This document shows, piece by piece, positions 60,501-64,000 of a stretch of 64,000 nt of DNA. Under the pieces are notes generated by a model, which saw only the letters and a list, made by a program, of their open reading frames with translations, did not search any database and was not told the DNA's origin. Every line of letters begins with the position of its first letter. The first letter of the stretch is position 1. The position numbers and the translations under genes were made by a program. Source of the DNA: Pelecanus crispus (Eukaryota; Chordata; Aves; Pelecaniformes; Pelecanidae); assembly GCF_030463565.1 (NCBI RefSeq), contig NC_134656.1, positions 6,186,501 through 6,250,500 on the forward strand. Direction: 5' to 3'.

Positions 60501-62411
60501 ACTGGATTATTTATTTATGTAGCACCCATAATTTTGCAGGTTGCTCTACACTCCAAAAATAAATTCTAGTCCCTGGAAGGGTAGTGCCACAATGAGTTTT
60601 GGCTGCTAGGTTTAAATTAAAAAAAACCCAAACTGTAATAAATACTTTTTTTTAAATTTAAAATTTTTTAATTAAAAATCTTATAACCAATCTCTTCTGT
60701 CCTCTGTATTTTAAATATTTCTGCAGTGAATGAATTTAATTTCTAGCCTAAATAAAATGCAGAGAAGAATTGCCCCAATATCTCCTAAAAAAAGAATTAA
60801 ACTAGCACACTGGAAACATAGAACTGAACCATCTGTTGCTGGGTTGTTGAATCAATGTCAAACTCAGCAGCATATGAAAGAGTGACGTACAGTACAGTCT
60901 ACGGAACACGGCAGATATTTTTGGTGACATCTGGATGCTTTTTATCTCCTACACAAACAAGGATTTGGGAGACAACAAACTCTTAATTGTATGTGCTTAG
61001 AATAGCTACAAAACCAGAAAAAATCCCCATGGTGTTTGCTCCCCAGGTTACATATTTCCTTCTCTTCAAAAAGTCTACTCTTTGACCATGCAGACAGTTA
61101 TAACAAGATATATAATTTCTTTACTTCCTCAATTCTTATTTCTGTTGCACATTTTCTTAACGAGTTTGAGTAAGGTGTCCAACCCCATACATCTTTTCCT
61201 TGGGTGACTAATTCACTTTGGGCTTAGCAACTTGTCCCTGACATCCATGATCAGTGCCCCTGCTGACTGCCATGTAAAATGTTTACACTTTATGGTTATA
61301 GCTCAAGTACAAGAAAAAGCAAAAACGAAGCACCGCTGAATGAAATTTGGAGACTTGGTATTGAACTATACAGTGGTCATATTTAACAGTCTTACAGTTG
61401 GCACCTGCTAAAAATTGGCACCAGAGGGGATTGGTGGTAGTTCTGTGCTAACTTTTTTGGTGTAACAGTGACAAAATTCCAGTGATTTCATTGGAGACAT
61501 CTGTAATAAAAGTTTGCCTTCACTTTAAAATTGTACTTTGGCGTGGGTGAGGGTTGTGTGCTTTTGTTCATCTTCTTTTTTCTATAGTGGCATAATTATC
61601 ATGGTCCATGTAAGAAAGCAATCCAAACACCTGCGAACAAAGGAAGTGGTTTCCATACATTGTACATGAGAGTTCTCAGAATAGCTCCTTTAGTGTTATT
61701 CAGCTGTCACTTCAGCTAGGTTTGAATTTACAGAAAAGAAAGAGACATCTGGTTCTTAGAGTTCTCCATGGGAAACACAATAGCAATAATTTCAATAAAG
61801 GCGGCTATCTACTAGTTAGTGATGATGCGACTATTTTGAATTTATTTAACTGTAGAGTGGACACTTTTCTTCAGCTAGTGGTGTCTCAGGTTTTGGCGTA
61901 CATTTCTTATCCTGTCCAGGCTCACTGTATGAAAGAACTGGAATGAAGAGTTCAACTATGAAACTTAAAATACTGTGGGTTTTTTAAACTTCAGTCAGGT
62001 CACTTATGGACCTCAGTTAGGGGCAATAAAGGTACACCTTGGATGGTTTTCCATTAATAATTAGGACCTGATTCTGCTCTGTCTCATTTAAAACAAACAT
62101 CATTTCAGTGGCCTTAATGACATCAGGAAAATCAGAATCAGTGTTTTCATATGTTTTCCCGATTGAAAGAGTGATGTGGTATTTCCCATAAGTCACCATC
62201 ACCTCTTACAGACCTGAATTTTTGTCCATTTCTGTTTTCTTGGTGTGATTTTAGTTAATCAAGAGGTTTAATTTGGAAGCAACTTGTAGAAGGTCTTCAG
62301 GTCTTGGTGACCCTGCTGGGAGGTAAGCTCATCTGTTTGTAGAGTTGCGCAGTGCAGTGTCAGGTCAAAGATGAGAATTTAAAACCAAAAATTAAACATA
62401 TGTTTTTAAGA
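54571..62411. other. Intergenic desert, segment 6
   Basis: No gene is recognised. The stretch includes a very AT-rich, self-complementary block (60608-60690) and A/C-rich low complexity near 60.23-60.29 kb. A segment at about 55.84-55.97 kb combines TGAGTCA with other motif-like sequence and has no repeat signature. Open frames are all under 100 codons. Confidence 0.5.
60608..60690. repeat. AT-rich self-complementary block
   Basis: Alternating runs of T and A (for example TTTTTTTTAAATTTAAAATTT) are nearly free of G and C. It could unwind easily, but no element is recognised. Confidence 0.75.
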
Positions 62412-62520
62412 CCTTGTAGAAACACAAGAACATACAAACAGCTCTACTGTGTCAGCTCAAATGCCCATCAATCCCAGTATCCGCTCTCTGCCAATGGCAG
62501 TAGCAGATGCCAAGGCAGTG
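62412..62520 (+). repeat. Old interspersed repeat (amniote-wide family), copy B
   Basis: ACAAGAACATAC, CTGTGTCAGCTCAAATGCCCATC, seen as CTGTGTCAG then GCCCATCAATCCCAGTATCC, followed by GCCAATGGCAGTAGCAGATGCC. This is the 5' half of the family seen at 54395-54570. The two copies overlap in the CATCTAGTCCAGTAT...CAGTGGCCAG part and extend in opposite directions from it. Confidence 0.55.
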
Positions 62521-63594
62521 GTACTTTGTTGGTATGCCTCCCGTAGGAATAACTGCACCATCGATATTAGTATTTTCTATATTGATGGGCATGACTGTGC
62601 TTGAGCTGCACAGGTACGTAACGGGAACTCAGGAGAAGATACATTATTGTTGCTGGTTGTAGATGGAGATCAGTGGTAAGGGAGGTGAAATGATTCTCCT
62701 GAAACAAGACAGGAATTCTGTTTGTGAAGGAGTGAGTTGAAACCAGTTCTTCAGTCTCCATCCGACATTTATGCTGCGAACACAGTTTTTCCTCCCTCAT
62801 GGGACTTTGGTTTTGCCAGAATAAAAAAATGAGTCGGGAACCTCAGGAGTTGGTCCAACGGAATGAGTACAACTGGCATTTGACGATCAATCTGACCTTT
62901 AACAGTTTTTCATGTTACTAGCATAAAATGATTGCTCACAAGGCTCTGAACAGGGCCAGTCTAAAACCCCCTCCACTCTGAATCATTCTTTATTCTCTTC
63001 TTGGAAGCATTCCTTCTTTGCTTCTTTGTTGATATCTGATGTTCTGTGCTGGTATGAAAATAATGATGATAAAAATGGTATGATTCAAGGGTGAAACATT
63101 GTGTCAGTCAAATCAGGTTCAGAATGGTTAGTAGGAAGAACTAGTACTGCTTTGTGGTGATGTCCTAGGCAATTAGATACTGAGAGAATGATGGACTTGG
63201 AATGGTGATCTGTATTGTCTTATTCTGCATTCTCTGGACAACAGAAATCTGAAGGAAGAAATTGTTAAATTTTCAAAACTTTTTTTAAAATAAACAGGCA
63301 TTTACATCAATAGTAAATACTGTTGCTTGTGTGCCTAGTATTTGTATTTAGGAACTCACTAACTGAGACCCTGTTGTGATTTTAGGAGTGGCAAGGTGTT
63401 GGATTTAAAATACACTGGACTTTACGTAAAGATCACTGTTTGATTAAACTGACCAGATATATACATCCTGGAAGCACATCATATTAAACCACAGAAACTT
63501 ACTTTTTTAAATTGATTTGATCAATTTTCTTTGCTTGCAACCCAGACTCCTGGCAAATCATATGCTTAAATTTACGCACATGAATAACTGTACT
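62521..63594. other. Intergenic desert, segment 7
   Basis: About 1.1 kb between an old repeat and a CR1 copy. I see no gene, RNA or further repeat. Confidence 0.45.
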
Positions 63595-64000
63595 TGGCAC
63601 TGGTGAGGCCGCATCTCAAATACCGTGTTCAGTTTTGGGCCCCTCACTACAAGAAAGACATTGGGGTGCTAGAGCATGTTCAGAGAAGGGCAACAAGGCT
63701 GGTGAAGGGTCTGGAGCACAGGCCTAATGAGGAGCGGCTGAGGGAGCTGGGGTTGTTCAGCCTGGAGAAAAGGACGCTCAGGGGAGACCTTACTGCTCTC
63801 TACAGCCACCTGAAAGGAGGTTGCAGCATGGTGGGTGTTGGTCTCTTCTCCCATGTAACAAGCAATAGGATGAGAGGAACTGGCCTCAAGCTGTGCCAGG
63901 GGAGGTTCAGGTTGAATATTAGGAAAAATTTCTTCACTGAAAGGGTTGTGAAGCACTGGAACAGGCTGCCCAGGGAAGTGGTTGAGTCCCCATCCCTGAA
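63595..64000 (+). mobile_element. CR1 LINE ORF2 3' region, continues past the window
   Basis: The sequence is a long CR1 match in the plus orientation: CTGGTGAGGCCGCATCTC, TTTTGGGCCCCTCACTACAAG, GGCAACAAGGCTGGTGAAGG, GAGGAGCGGCTGAGGGAGCT, TTCAGCCTGGAGAAAAGGA, TACCTGAAAGGAGG-type and GAACAGGCTGCCCAGGGAAG blocks in the expected order. It encodes the end of the reverse-transcriptase ORF2 region and lacks its 5' part. The 3' tail should lie just beyond 64000. It is the best-preserved CR1 copy here, so probably the youngest. Confidence 0.95.

Noticed and set aside
63669-63956. 95-codon minus-strand open frame at the right end
   Set aside because: It is the antisense of a CR1 LINE.
1-64000. CRISPR array, operon, tRNA, rRNA or phage features
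   Set aside because: No regularly spaced repeats, no compact gene strings, and no recognisable RNA gene. The sequence is plainly vertebrate.

Overview
The window is vertebrate nuclear DNA, almost certainly from a bird. It is AT-rich and intron- and repeat-bearing. It carries CR1 LINE fragments with the avian CR1 3' end (ATTCTATGATTC-type tail), a solo LTR of the ERV-L-like class common in neoavian genomes, and one CpG island. The LTR type points to Neoaves rather than chicken, but only as an inference. No bacterial, plasmid or phage features, no CRISPR array, and no tRNA or rRNA gene were seen.

One protein-coding gene can be read with confidence: CIMIP1 (formerly C20orf85/LLC1), on the minus strand between 12476 and 7908. 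It is split into four small coding exons (62, 82, 99 and 156 nt) that join in frame to a complete 132-residue protein. All three introns have GT..AG ends. The protein is a ciliary microtubule inner protein. Its first exon and start codon lie in a CpG island (about 12.1-12.77 kb). That island holds GC boxes and an X-box-like RFX motif, the expected control element of a motile-cilium gene.

Layout: 1-7.7 kb is sequence downstream of CIMIP1 with no recognisable gene, one degraded CR1 and one unexplained open frame. 7.7-12.5 kb is CIMIP1 and its introns, with an ATC microsatellite in intron 3. 12.1-12.8 kb is the CpG-island promoter. 12.8-64 kb is a gene desert. The desert contains CR1 fragments (25.8, 38.3-38.5, 52.5 and 63.6-64.0 kb), a solo LTR (28.65-29.22 kb), two copies of an older interspersed repeat (54.4 and 62.4 kb), homopolymer tracts, short tandem duplications and a few inverted repeats. 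In human, CIMIP1 lies head-to-head with PMEPA1 across a large desert. If synteny holds, the right side of this window is that desert, running toward PMEPA1, and the left side runs toward ANKRD60/PPP4R1L. Neither neighbour is visible here.

No convincing undescribed gene system was found. The items most worth a second look are the orphan open frame at 1490-1997, the remodelled N-terminus of CIMIP1, the RFX-like promoter motif with a possible divergent transcript, and a perfect 13-bp inverted repeat at 14.6 kb.
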